A DNA stretch of 41,560 nt from Chloroflexota bacterium. Lineage in GTDB: Bacteria > Chloroflexota > Limnocylindria > Limnocylindrales > CSP1-4. Of this stretch, positions 8,319 through 15,960 are shown piece by piece. Below the pieces are notes generated by a model. It was not told the origin of the DNA. It was given only the letters and a program-made list of their open reading frames with translations, and ran no database searches. The stretch lies in assembly GCA_013698095.1 (NCBI GenBank), contig JACCVQ010000129.1, positions 1-41,560 on the forward strand, given 5' to 3'. A program made the translations under genes and the position numbers. The first letter of the stretch is position 1; every line of letters starts with the position of its first letter.

Positions 8319-8499
8319 TGTGGATAACTCTCTTGATTGCGAGGCGGTTGCGAGCAAAGTCGTGGATAAGTCTATGGACGGGACCGGGGCCGGCCACCTA
8401 TCGTACGTCTTGCCTGAAGGGGCCTTGAACATCTAGCGATCCAGTTGGTACTTGTATTGACTGGAGCGTCTAGTGATCAGAGTTCCTTCGGGCGTTTCC
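8319..8499 (+). repeat. Intergenic structured repeat, copy 2
   Basis: Second copy of the element at 6819-7011, in the same orientation about 1.5 kb away. It has a perfect DnaA-box word TGTGGATAA at 8319-8327 and GTGGATAA at 8362-8369, then the conserved GTCTTGCCTGAAGGGGC and GTTCCTTCGGGCGTTTC blocks. It occupies the interval between the start of the kinase gene (8266) and the end of the lipoprotein gene at 8659; the two copies thus bracket a two-gene segment. Confidence 0.7.
8412..8493 (+). ncRNA. Predicted structured RNA core, copy 2
   Basis: Outer 12-bp helix 8412-8423 with 8482-8493, identical in sequence to copy 1. The inner hairpin runs 8433-8473: CTAG pairs with CTAG at its base, then an 11-bp stem (8440-8450 with 8455-8465) capped by CUUG at 8451-8454. 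Compared with copy 1 the loop-closing pair is A-U instead of G-C, and three more apical pairs are changed on both sides. Confidence 0.45.
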
Positions 8500-8586
8500 A
8501 TGTCTCCCGCCGCGCCGGCCTGACTCCCAGGGCCCTGAGCGCGAGCCCGGTCGAAGGCCCGACAATCGCCCGCATGGATGAATCCG

Positions 8587-8614
8587 CAGCGGCGGCCACG
8601 ACGGGCCGCCGCTG
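8587..8614. terminator. Strong GC hairpin between copy 2 and the COG4315 lipoprotein gene
   Basis: CAGCGGCGGCC and GGCCGCCGCTG form an 11-bp perfect stem around a 6-nt loop. It lies 45 bp beyond the stop of the minus-strand gene ending at 8659. There is no T-tract on either side, so this is a terminator-like structure rather than a textbook intrinsic terminator. Confidence 0.4.
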
Positions 8615-8632
8615 ACGGGCTCGAGTCGTATT

Positions 8633-8652
8633 GGGGGCGCTTGGGCGCTCCC
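8633..8652. terminator. Short hairpin just past the COG4315 lipoprotein gene
   Basis: GGGGGCGC and GCGCTCCC pair around a TTGG loop (8 bp, one G-T on the plus strand). It starts 6 bp after the stop codon of the minus-strand gene, with no T-tract; together with 8587-8614 it may end transcription of that gene. Confidence 0.3.
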
Positions 8653-8658
8653 GCCGGC

Positions 8659-9174
8659 TTACGGGTTGGCGACGAACCAGACTCCGCCCACGCCCTGGCC
8701 CTTCGTCTCACCGGCCGCGGTGTCGGCCGCGAAGTAGTAGAGCGGCAGGCCCTTGTACGTGACCTGCTTGGTGCCGTCGTCGCGCGTCGCGAGAGCAAGC
8801 GCGCCGGTGGCGCCCGAGTCGGCCTTGACCTCGTCAACGGACGCGACGACGAGCGGCGGCCAGGCCGTCGCGCAGTCGCCGTTGCAGACGCTCTTGCCGT
8901 TGCCGGCAGTGTCCTTCGTGAAGATGTAGAGGGTCTTGCCGTCCTTGCCGGTCAGGTAGGCGGCGATGGAGCCCGCGCCCGGGGCGACCTTCAGCTCGAT
9001 CTGTCCGGCGCTGGCCGGCGACGCGTCTGCGGAGCCCGTTGGAGCGACGCTGGCCACCGGCTGGGTCGCGGCAGGCTGGCTGGGCGATGTCGTCGCGGCC
9101 GCAGGCCCTGAGCAGGCGGCGAGGACGAGGATGAGCGGCAGGCTGAGCGTGGCGGCGAGATTTCGGCGTCCCAT
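8659..9174 (-). CDS. COG4315-type lipoprotein with YxFxxD repeats
   Basis: 171-residue predicted lipoprotein. The signal peptide ends in LAAC (lipobox Cys about residue 21), followed by a Thr/Ser/Pro/Ala linker. The mature part has two copies of the family repeat: [13 protein letters not shown] with the downstream [12 protein letters not shown], and [14 protein letters not shown] ending in [11 protein letters not shown]. This is the secreted-repeat family of unknown function (PF03640) often found near redox or electron-transfer proteins. ATG 9174 is supported by AGGAG 11 nt upstream; the frame stays open further upstream but that stretch lacks a signal peptide. The CNGDC pair could form a disulfide or bind metal; no role is proven. 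Confidence 0.9.
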   Translation of the reverse strand: MGRRNLAATLSLPLILVLAACSGPAAATTSPSQPAATQPVASVAPTGSADASPASAGQIELKVAPGAGSIAAYLTGKDGKTLYIFTKDTAGNGKSVCNGDCATAWPPLVVASVDEVKADSGATGALALATRDDGTKQVTYKGLPLYYFAADTAAGETKGQGVGGVWFVANP

Positions 9175-9346
9175 GGTCTTGCGATCTCCTGTGAGGGCTG
9201 TTGAGTGGCTCCTCTCCCACGAGCGTCTACGCCGGGAGAGGCAGGTTTGGTTTTGTAGCCGAGCGGGGAGAGCACCAGACCCCGAGCGCGGGACGCGCGG
9301 CTCCTCCGTCCCGATCGACCGTCCGGACATCGTCGCCCAACCTACG

Positions 9347-9375
9347 TTGACTAAGTCGGACTCATGGGCTAGCGT
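9347..9375 (+). promoter_or_regulatory. Sigma-70-type promoter of the phd/PIN operon, leaderless
   Basis: TTGACT (9347-9352), 17-nt spacer, TAGCGT (9370-9375), then 6 nt to ATG 9382. This is the clearest promoter in the window. The expected start of transcription coincides with the ATG and there is no Shine-Dalgarno site, so the antitoxin mRNA is probably leaderless. Confidence 0.7.
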
Positions 9376-9381
9376 GCCGCC

Positions 9382-9615
9382 ATGGTCGACACCGTCAACA
9401 TCCACGAAGCGAAGACGCACCTGTCCCGCCTCATCGACAAGGTCGAGGCGGGTGAAGAGATCGTGATCGCCCGCGCCGGCCGTCCCGTGGCGCGCCTCGT
9501 GGCCTACCGCAAGACCCACCGCCCTCGGGTTCCCGGCCGCTGGCGCGACCAGATCGTCGTGGCGCCGGACTTCGATGCCCCGAACGAGGCGCTGATCCGG
9601 GACTTCGAAGGGTGA
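9382..9615 (+). CDS. Phd/YefM-family antitoxin
   Basis: 77 residues starting [21 protein letters not shown], the N-terminal DNA-binding Phd/YefM fold ([10 protein letters not shown]..., [20 protein letters not shown]). The C-terminal tail ([13 protein letters not shown]) is the type that wraps the PIN toxin. Its stop overlaps the toxin start by 4 bp, giving translational coupling and antitoxin-first order. It is expected to neutralise the toxin and repress its own promoter just upstream. Confidence 0.92.
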   Translation: MVDTVNIHEAKTHLSRLIDKVEAGEEIVIARAGRPVARLVAYRKTHRPRVPGRWRDQIVVAPDFDAPNEALIRDFEG

Positions 9616-9989
9616 TCCTTCTGCTCGATGCCCACACTCTTCTGTGGTGGCTGAGGGACGAGCCCTCCCTCGACCGAGCGGCGCGCGCGTCGATCGCAGA
9701 TCCCGCCAACGATGTCGTCGTCTCGGCCGCGACGATCTGGGAGCTCGAGATCAAGCGGGTGATGGGCAAGCTCCAGGCGCCCGATGACCTCCTGGCCGTG
9801 CTCGAGAGCGAGGATTTCGATTGCATTCCGGTCCACGGCGACGATGCCATCCGGGCGGCGCGGCTGCCGATGCATCATCGCGACCCGTTCGATCGCATGG
9901 TCCTGGCTCAGGCTCTTCGCCTGGACGCCGTCGTTGTGTCGCGAGACCAGGTGTTCGACGCGTATGGCGTGCCCGTCCTCCGGGCCTGA
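9612..9989 (+). CDS. PIN-domain ribonuclease toxin (VapC-like)
   Basis: 125 residues, GTG start overlapping the antitoxin stop. The PIN-domain acidic residues are present: Asp6 (LLLDAHT), Glu44 (IWELEIK), Asp94 (RDPFDRM) and Asp112 (SRDQVF), so the Mg-dependent RNase site looks intact. The LDAHTLLWW start and DPFDRMLVAQA-like block place it with the PIN toxins that pair with Phd-type antitoxins. Directly downstream lies the frameshifted tail of another PIN gene. Confidence 0.92.
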   Translation: MILLLDAHTLLWWLRDEPSLDRAARASIADPANDVVVSAATIWELEIKRVMGKLQAPDDLLAVLESEDFDCIPVHGDDAIRAARLPMHHRDPFDRMVLAQALRLDAVVVSRDQVFDAYGVPVLRA

Positions 9990-10201
9990 GGAGCGTCGAG
10001 ACTCGCGCTGCCGATCGCGCACGAGCCGGCCGGCGCGCTGAGCCTCGATGCCACCGCAATCGCTGCCGATCTCGGCTGGGCGAAGACGAACGACGCCGAA
10101 TATCTGGCTCTTGCGCGTCGGATCGGTTGCCGCTGGTCACGCTGGACGAGCGCCTCATCCGTGGGGCCTCATTCGACCTGCGGCGCCCGGCGGACCTGTA
10201 G
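9990..10201 (+). pseudogene. Frameshifted C-terminal remnant of a second PIN-domain (VapC) gene
   Basis: Frame 3 reads LDATAIAADLGWAKTNDAEY...LALARRIG up to about 10126; one base out of phase the next segment reads LPLVTLDERLIRGAS and ends at TAG 10201. Joined, these match the C-terminal half of VapC proteins (DAEYLALA, then TLDERL with the last acidic residue). The N-terminal half with the first two acidic residues is absent. It starts directly behind the intact PIN gene, suggesting replacement or recombination between two PIN modules. Confidence 0.65.
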
Positions 10202-10330
10202 CTAACGTCGCGCGACCAGCGTTCTCGGCGCCGTAGCGCCTCCAAATGCGTGTCCTTTCACTTCCGATAAGGTGAGTTATGTCTGGCAGCGTTTGGGGTG
10301 GCGTGGAATATCGTCACAAGGGGCGCGCGG

Positions 10331-10627
10331 CTACTCCGCCGGCGCTGCCCTGGTCTTGCGCACGGGCTTCTTTCCCGCAACCTTCCGCCGCTCTTCATAG
10401 AGGTTCTGCGACACGACCTGCGGCGTCGTCTGCAGCATGGCAGCGATGTCCGCGTTGGAGAAGCCGACGAGCGCGAGGCGCAGCGATTTCTGCGCCTGGG
10501 TCGCGTCCTTCATGCCATCGAGCATTCCGAAAGCCGCGATGCGGTCGCGGATCGTCGCCGGTCCGAGTCGAGCGGGCGCGGCGGCCTCCGCCGGGTCCTC
10601 AGGCCGTGAGCTTGTGCGTGAGGGCAT
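10331..10627 (-). CDS. Small HTH protein (sigma-70 region 4-like)
   Basis: 98 residues; the centre (about residues 45-85) contains a helix-turn-helix of the sigma region-4/LuxR kind: LRLALVGFSNADIAAMLQ followed by TTPQVVSQNLYEERRK, then a basic tail. GGAAGGA lies 5-6 nt before ATG 10627, so the start is supported even though it overlaps the TIR-like remnant by 29 bp; the overlap implies translational coupling in the ancestral operon. Probably a DNA-binding accessory or regulator of the now broken defence locus; the partner and target are unknown. Confidence 0.7.
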   Translation of the reverse strand: MPSRTSSRPEDPAEAAAPARLGPATIRDRIAAFGMLDGMKDATQAQKSLRLALVGFSNADIAAMLQTTPQVVSQNLYEERRKVAGKKPVRKTRAAPAE

Positions 10628-10958
10628 TAAGTTCCTTCCTGTCGAAGTCCCCGTCAGTGAGCCAATCGGTACCGTCCGTGTCGACCGCGAGGCCGGTGTT
10701 CTTGAGCTTCGTCGCCAGCTCTTGGCGGCTGGTCGCTGAGTTCGAGAGCCGCGTGATGTGCGTCCCGCCGATGTCCGAGAACGCCTTCACGACCCCGACC
10801 TGCACGAACACGGTCTTGTCGCGGAACAGCGACATCGCCATGCCCGCCTCATAGAAGACGTTGGGGCGGGCTTGCCCGACGACCTGGCTCTCGTTCGGGT
10901 GGTCGCTCGTCTTCCTCAGCCGGGGCGCGAGGGTCACGAGGTCGTCGGGCGTGGACAG
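10599..10958 (-). pseudogene. C-terminal remnant of a TIR-like nucleotide-binding effector
   Basis: An open stretch of about 119 codons without a start, ending at TGA 10599. It matches the C-terminal part of predicted TIR-like nucleotide-binding proteins (PF10137 type, as I recall it): TPDDLVTLAP, GQARPNVFYEAGMAM, KTVFVQVG, FSDIGGTHITRL and GTDWLTDGDF. The N-terminal portion is gone, and the frame runs into the truncated Res gene at about 10955-10962. Such domains are effectors of anti-phage systems; here it cannot be expressed as a complete protein. Confidence 0.65.
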
Positions 10959-11911
10959 GCGTCGAGGGTCTCCTCCTGCGCCTCGGCGGGAGGCGCCGGC
11001 GCGTAGCAGTGGTGGGCCTCGTCGTTGAGGACGACGATGTTCTTCGCGTTGCCGAACACCCGACAGACCCGCCGGACCATCTCGGCCGGCGTCTCGCGAA
11101 ACCGCTCGTCGTTCTCGTCGAAGCGGGTCAGGACCTTCTTGGTCAGGCTGGCGACCTGGATCTTGTCGTGACGCAGGAACGCGTGGTAATTCGTGACGAG
11201 GACGGTCGCGGCCTGGAGGCGGTCGAGCTGATCCGGGGTCACGAGATCCATCTGGCGGTAGTAGCTGCCGGGATCGTTCGGGTACAACACCCGGAGTCGG
11301 TCGCGGATCGTGATCCCGGGGGCGACGATCAGAAAGTTGGTGCTGAAGCGCTTGTCCTGCGGGTTCGCCACCTTGTTCAGCGTCTGCCACGCGATGAGCA
11401 TTCCCATCAGGACTGTCTTGCCCGAGCCCGTGGCCATTTTGAATGCCTGGCGCGCGAGACCGCCGTTGTGGGTGGCGTTCTCCCCTGTGATGACGTTGAG
11501 GGCCTTGGTGTCGCCGATCTTCTCGGCAGCCTCGGCCAAATAGATCGCGGTCTCGGCCGCCTCGATCTGGCAGAAGAAAAGGCGTCGCTCGCGGTCCTCG
11601 GCTTGCCAGTGCTCGAGCAGATCCCGCGTCGTCGTGGTGATGTGCGGATAGCCGAGCTGCCGCCACCGGCCGACGGCCTGGCGGATCTCGTTGACGATCT
11701 CGTTGGGCTGCTGGCGCTTCGGGCCGAACTGGTCGAGGGTGAGCTGGCCGGACCGCTTCTTCGGCGGCGCGACCGGGACGAAGAACTCGCTCGGCCGACG
11801 GCGGGTGTCGATCTCGCCTGTGACGGTGCCGTCGGTGGTGGTGACAAAGTGGCGGGCAGGCTCGACGAAGGGCGAGTTAATGATCGGGTTGTCGATCGTC
11901 GCCTGGGCCAA
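10934..11911 (-). pseudogene. Type III restriction Res-like helicase, truncated N-terminal third
   Basis: 325 codons of a DEAD/DEAH-type restriction helicase normally near 1000 residues. The N-terminus has IDNPIINSPFVEPARHF, typical of BPTD_3080-like Res proteins; motif I is ATGSGKT, motif II NDEAHH. After EAQEETLDA the sequence abruptly changes into the TIR-like remnant out of frame and stops at TGA 10934. The remaining helicase motifs and the nuclease domain are absent and no mod methyltransferase gene is nearby. The start is probably TTG 11911, preceded by AAGGGGAG. A translated stub is possible but would lack half the motor. Confidence 0.75.
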
Positions 11912-12048
11912 CGCGCGCTCCCCTTCCCCCGCTCGGCCACTGGGCGTCGGCCGATCAATGGCGAGTGTACGTGAGCAGGCGTGGCCATGGCGCCCCTCGG
12001 AGGTCGCTGCGTAGACCGAGCCTCGGCGGACGTGGCGTAAGCATCCCT

Positions 12049-12114
12049 ACGTCTGTGCTGGCGCGCCCGGAACGAGGTGAGCCTCGTCCATGACGTTGGC
12101 AGGCGTCCGCAGCC
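12049..12114 (+). repeat. 66-bp direct repeat, copy A
   Basis: Matches 16879-16944 over its full length with few substitutions, same orientation. It contains the hairpin ACGAGG-TGAG-CCTCGT. On the minus strand it reads LRTPANVMDEAHLVPGAPAQT and then a stop. It lies in the 306-bp interval between the Res remnant and the LuxR gene, where no other gene is evident. Confidence 0.75.
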
Positions 12115-12217
12115 GAGGACTTCGCCTGCGACGGCCGGATGTCGTGGACCACGAACTCAAGGATCGCTCCATGCAGGAGTGCCAGCTCGAGCGTCTTAAT
12201 TGGCGGCCGCCGTAACG

Positions 12218-15200
12218 TCAGGGGTCGTGATACTCCGGCAGCAGCGCGAGGCGGTGGGCAACCGCCGCAGCCTCGGTTCGGCCACGCACGCCGAGTTTCC
12301 CCAGGATGTTCGAAACGTGGGTGCCGGCGGTACCTTCGGTGATGAAGAGCCGCTCCGCAATCTCACGGTTGGTTCGTCCGGCTGCTACGAGCGTGAGGAC
12401 CTCCCGCTCCCGCGAGGTCAGACCGATCGGATCCCCGTCGAGCAAGATCGCGTCACGGACGGCGTCTCCCCGTCCCATGCCAGCCGGTACCTCAGCCGCG
12501 GAATCGACGAGGTCAATTCGCGCGCGAGTTGCCACTCCGGCGATCTCGCCGCGCAACGGCTCGGCCCCGAGCTGCGTCGCAACTTCGTGCGCCTCCTGCA
12601 GTCGCGATGCGGCCGCCGATCTCGACCGGCTCGTTGCAAGGATCGCCTCAGCGGCGCGCATGCGGGCGTAGGCCCGCGGATAGGGCATCGAGATCGCATC
12701 GAAGGCATCGGCCGCGGCATCCCACAGCTTCGGGTCGCTGCCACCACCCACGCGTGCGTATTCGGCGACGCAGATTGACCACCACGCGTCGGCCTGCCCT
12801 TCGAAGTTCGGCAACCGATCCCGGGCCATCCACCGCATCTGGGTGATCTCCGCGAGCAGGCGGTCGGCGACCGCACGGCCCTCGGCGACCGTTGCCTCAC
12901 GCTTCCGGGCCCTGGCCGTCGCGGCGAGCTCGGCTTCGGCCCGCAGGCCCAGCGCGAACAGCGGGCCCAGGCGCGAAATGGAGCTGCCAGGCGCGAGATG
13001 CCCCAGCGCGGCCCCGATCTCACGCCGAGCGTCGGCCGGCCGGCCCTGCCAAAGGTCGAGCTCAGCGGCTGCCTCGGCGAGGGGTGCGATGAGTTGCGCC
13101 TCGACCACCCGCGCGATGAGCTGACGCGCCTTTGGGAGACGCGCGACCGCGACGTCATGCCGTCCCTCGGCGACGTCGAGGAGCATGAGCCGCTGGTCGC
13201 GGAAGATCTGCGGCGTGCCGGCGAGATCGTATTGACCGGCACGTGAGAGCATCTGCCGGGCCTCCGGCCAACGCCCTAACCGGAACAGCGCGAGGGCGCC
13301 TTCTGCGAGGTCGAGGACGCCGACCACGCGGGTGAGACCATGCTCTTCCGTGAACGCGACGGCCTCGATCGTTGCCTCGACGGCTTCCGCCAGGCGCCCG
13401 CTGTTGGCGAGGACGTCGATCCGATTGGCTTGGACCCTGGCCGTTTCGTCGATGCTCCCGATGCGCTGCGCGATCTCGCCCGCCTCGCGCAGCTCGGCCA
13501 AGCCTCCTGCAAGGTCTCCGAGATAGACGGATGTCACCCCGAGCGAGTCGAGCGCGTGGCACTCGATCTCGGCGGCGCCTGTCGCACGCGCAACGGCAAC
13601 CGCCTCCTCACAGACGACCCTTGCCTCGTCGAATTGCGCGGTGATCATCAGGATCTGGCCGAGGCTGGCAAGAACCCGCGCCCGGGCGGCCGTAGGCGGT
13701 TCCCTAGGGACTAGGCGGACCGCTTCTCGGCATGCGTCAATCGCCGTAAGTTCGTCACCGGCAGTCCACGCGTAGCGGCCGAGGCGCTCCTTGAGAAGAC
13801 CCAGTCGAGTGGGATCGCTGGCCTCGCCGGCGAGCCGGATGGCCTCTGCTATGAGGATTGCGGCCCGAGGTGGGACCGACTCCGAGGCGGCCCGCGCCGC
13901 ACTCTCGAGCACGGCGATCCGGTCGAATCCGGTCTGCTGCTCCGGGTTCGGCACCTGGTCCCACAGCTCGAGCACCCGTTCGTATTCCGCCAGGGCTTCG
14001 GTGAAGGCGTGCATGCCGATGGCGGTGGTGGCCGCGACCATGGACGCAACGAGGGCGCGCGGCAGATCGTGGGCGGCAAGCCAGTGCCGGGCGATCTGGG
14101 CCGCATGACCATGGCCGGATCGCTTCGCGGATCGATCCGCAGTGCCCATCGCCTCGGCGTAGGCGGCATGCAACCGGACCCGCTCGCCGGGCAGAAGCTC
14201 GGCATAGACGGCCTCCTGGACGAGCGCGTGGCGAAATGCAATCGAGGCCTCACCCGCGATCTCACGAGGGACCAGGAGATGCCGCTCGATGGCCTCACGC
14301 AACATCGGCTCCAGGTCGGCCTCCTCTCGCCGGGTCACCCCGACGAGGATCGGGACGGGTACCTGGGTGCCCGCCACGGACGCGATCCTGAGGAGCTCCT
14401 GCGTCGGTTGGCTGACCGTCGCAACCCGGGTGAGCAGCACGTCGCGGAGGGCTGCTGGCAGCTCCTCGCCCGTCGTGTCGACGAGGAGCACCTCCTCGGC
14501 ATAGAACGGGTTGCCGTCCGATCGCGCCTGGACGCGATCGATGACCCCCGTCTCGACTGGCCCTCCGAGAATGCCCTGGAGCTGCTCCTCGAGCTCGGCG
14601 CGGTCGAAGCGCCGCAGATCCAGCCGTTCAGTGGTTCGGGTCCGGGCCATCTCTGCGAGGAATGGCTGAAGGGCGTGACGCCGGTGGAGCTCGTCGGACC
14701 TGAATGTCGCAAGGACCACGAATCGGACCTCCAGGCGGCTGCGAGCCAGGTACGACAGGAGGTCGAGCGTCGACCGGTCGGCCCAATGGATATCCTCGAC
14801 CACGACGAGCAGCGGTCGTTCGACAGCGAGCCGCCCGAACAGGTCGAGGCAGGCCTCCGCGAATCGAGGCCCGCTCGAATCGCTCCCGAGACCAACTCGC
14901 TCCGGGAGGGTCGCCGAGCCGAGATCAAGGAGCGCGTAGATGAGCTCCGCACGGCTTTGCCCGATGAGTGCTTCGAGCCCTTCGGGCGGAAGGCCGGCGA
15001 GCAAACCACGGAGGGCGTCGCGGATGGGGGCGAACGGGACGCCGGCTCCCGCCAGGTCGACGCAGGCCCCAACGAGCACGAGTCCACCCGCGTCACGCGT
15101 TCGACGGACGGCCTCGTCCACGAGTCGGGTCTTGCCGACCCCGGCCTCGCCGGCCACGAGCACGAGCGCGCCGCGGCCCACACGAGCGCTCGCCTCGGCG

Positions 15201-15265
15201 GTGGTAATCCGCTCCATCTCATCGCGGCGGCCAACGAATGACGGGCTGGAGACGCTGGTGCTCAC
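12218..15265 (-). CDS. Large LuxR-family ATPase transcriptional regulator
   Basis: About 1015 residues of the LAL/MalT-like type: N-terminal AAA_16 ATPase with Walker A GEAGVGKT (residues 39-46) and Walker B LLVVVEDIHWAD (about 152-163), a long central helical region of TPR character (about 330-900), and a C-terminal LuxR HTH (LTSREREVLTLVAAG... then NREIAERLFITEGTAGTHVSNIL). Such proteins are signal-responsive activators; the inducer is unknown. GTG 15265 is chosen because CATACT lies 6 nt upstream, but ATG 15289 is in frame. The open frame continues far upstream to 16045 without coding character, through the neighbouring secreted-protein gene. The gene and two small secreted-protein genes are bracketed by the 66-bp repeats. 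Confidence 0.9.
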   Translation of the reverse strand: MSTSVSSPSFVGRRDEMERITTAEASARVGRGALVLVAGEAGVGKTRLVDEAVRRTRDAGGLVLVGACVDLAGAGVPFAPIRDALRGLLAGLPPEGLEALIGQSRAELIYALLDLGSATLPERVGLGSDSSGPRFAEACLDLFGRLAVERPLLVVVEDIHWADRSTLDLLSYLARSRLEVRFVVLATFRSDELHRRHALQPFLAEMARTRTTERLDLRRFDRAELEEQLQGILGGPVETGVIDRVQARSDGNPFYAEEVLLVDTTGEELPAALRDVLLTRVATVSQPTQELLRIASVAGTQVPVPILVGVTRREEADLEPMLREAIERHLLVPREIAGEASIAFRHALVQEAVYAELLPGERVRLHAAYAEAMGTADRSAKRSGHGHAAQIARHWLAAHDLPRALVASMVAATTAIGMHAFTEALAEYERVLELWDQVPNPEQQTGFDRIAVLESAARAASESVPPRAAILIAEAIRLAGEASDPTRLGLLKERLGRYAWTAGDELTAIDACREAVRLVPREPPTAARARVLASLGQILMITAQFDEARVVCEEAVAVARATGAAEIECHALDSLGVTSVYLGDLAGGLAELREAGEIAQRIGSIDETARVQANRIDVLANSGRLAEAVEATIEAVAFTEEHGLTRVVGVLDLAEGALALFRLGRWPEARQMLSRAGQYDLAGTPQIFRDQRLMLLDVAEGRHDVAVARLPKARQLIARVVEAQLIAPLAEAAAELDLWQGRPADARREIGAALGHLAPGSSISRLGPLFALGLRAEAELAATARARKREATVAEGRAVADRLLAEITQMRWMARDRLPNFEGQADAWWSICVAEYARVGGGSDPKLWDAAADAFDAISMPYPRAYARMRAAEAILATSRSRSAAASRLQEAHEVATQLGAEPLRGEIAGVATRARIDLVDSAAEVPAGMGRGDAVRDAILLDGDPIGLTSREREVLTLVAAGRTNREIAERLFITEGTAGTHVSNILGKLGVRGRTEAAAVAHRLALLPEYHDP

Positions 15266-15271
15266 TGCCCA

Positions 15272-15277
15272 AGTATG
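15272..15277 (-). promoter_or_regulatory. -10-like box for the LuxR gene
   Basis: CATACT on the minus strand, 6 nt before GTG 15265, matching the leaderless geometry seen at other first genes here; it departs from TANNNT at the first base and a -35 element is weak, so this is tentative. Confidence 0.3.
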
Positions 15278-15327
15278 CAATTGAGGCATCTTGAGGTCCC
15301 GGCACCCCCGCGGCGCCGCGCCCCGCA

Positions 15328-15354
15328 GGCGACGAGGCACTTTGCCTCGTCGCC
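15328..15354 (-). terminator. Perfect 12-bp hairpin downstream of the gene at 15382
   Basis: GGCGACGAGGCA and TGCCTCGTCGCC pair around a 3-nt loop, 27 bp beyond the stop of the minus-strand gene ending at 15382 and upstream of the LuxR gene. A T-tract is lacking, but position and strength suggest transcription termination between the two genes. Confidence 0.5.
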
Positions 15355-15381
15355 CGCCAAGATCAACGGGCAGTCCGCCCG

Positions 15382-15753
15382 CTACGAAATGACCGCGCAG
15401 ATGTCCGTGAGCGTGCCCGTCCACCTGAACTCCGTCTGGTGCTCGGTCGCGGGGTCCCACGCCCACCACGTCGTGCCGTGGATGATGTAGGCCGCGGGCT
15501 CCTGGACGATGCCGTTCGGGCCAACGTCGCCCGGGTAGAACTGCTGGATCGACTGGCCGCTCGTGATGCCGCGGATCCAGCCGTTCGATGGATCGATCCA
15601 TTCGAGATCGTGGTAGATCTGGTTCTCGGTGAGGGATTGGCCGGTGGCGTCGTTCGTGATCGTCCGCTTCATCGAGTGCACTTCGTAGACCGTGCTGCCG
15701 TCGCTGAAGTCTGTTTCGGTGGCCCTGCCGTCTCGCGCCCGGTAGACGGTCAC
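15382..15753 (-). CDS. Hypothetical protein, likely mature part of a secreted protein lacking its signal peptide
   Basis: 123 codons from GTG 15753, beta-rich and polar (TVYEVHSMKRTI, YHDLEWIDPSNGW, TTWWAWDP, TEFRWTG), ending DICAVIS. In the same frame upstream, to about 15800, the translation still looks coding (HFPAGTGCTFDVTVYR, which provides a Cys partner for the C-terminal Cys), but no start codon with a signal peptide exists before the stop at 15895-15897. A frameshift separating it from an N-terminal export signal is likely, so this may be a pseudogene. The family is not recognised. A strong hairpin follows the stop. Confidence 0.5.
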   Translation of the reverse strand: MTVYRARDGRATETDFSDGSTVYEVHSMKRTITNDATGQSLTENQIYHDLEWIDPSNGWIRGITSGQSIQQFYPGDVGPNGIVQEPAAYIIHGTTWWAWDPATEHQTEFRWTGTLTDICAVIS

Positions 15754-15910
15754 GTCGAACGTGCATCCGGTGCCGGCCGGGAAGTGCCTGACCCGGTTGG
15801 AAGCTCGGCGTGACGCGGCGGGCGGAGATCGCGGCCTGGTTCGCGACCATCGCGTCGCCGGCGACCGCCTCCGCCAGAGCCGAGCCCGCGGTCCTCAGCC
15901 AGCGCTGAGC

Positions 15911-15939
15911 GGCGGGCCGGGCATGGAGCCCGACCCGCC
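15911..15939 (-). terminator. Hairpin downstream of the secreted-protein gene at 15961
   Basis: GGCGGG...CCCGCC outer arm (6 bp) and CGGGC...GCCCG inner arm (5 bp) with an ATGGA loop; on the minus-strand RNA the intervening position is a U-G pair, giving a continuous 12-bp stem. It lies 21 bp after the stop of the gene ending at 15961. No T-tract. Confidence 0.45.
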
Positions 15940-15960
15940 GTGTGTGCTGCTTGGTTCGCG

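Noticed and set aside
6819..8369. Replication origin suggested by DnaA-box-like words
   Set aside because: Only two or three words per copy, no AT-rich unwinding region, and no dnaA, dnaN or rnpA nearby.
6922..8493. Integron attC sites
   Set aside because: The inverted repeats lack the RYYYAAC/GTTRRRY core and no integrase is present.
8267..8658. Minus-strand frames with APSGKTY and ETPEGT shared by both repeat copies
   Set aside because: The shared peptides fall only in the helix-forming blocks, frames are interrupted by stops, and compensatory changes fit RNA pairing better than coding.
14978..14995. CCCTTCGGGCGG at 14978 as a third copy of the structured repeat
   Set aside because: It lies inside the LuxR coding frame, and the partner block and hairpin are absent.
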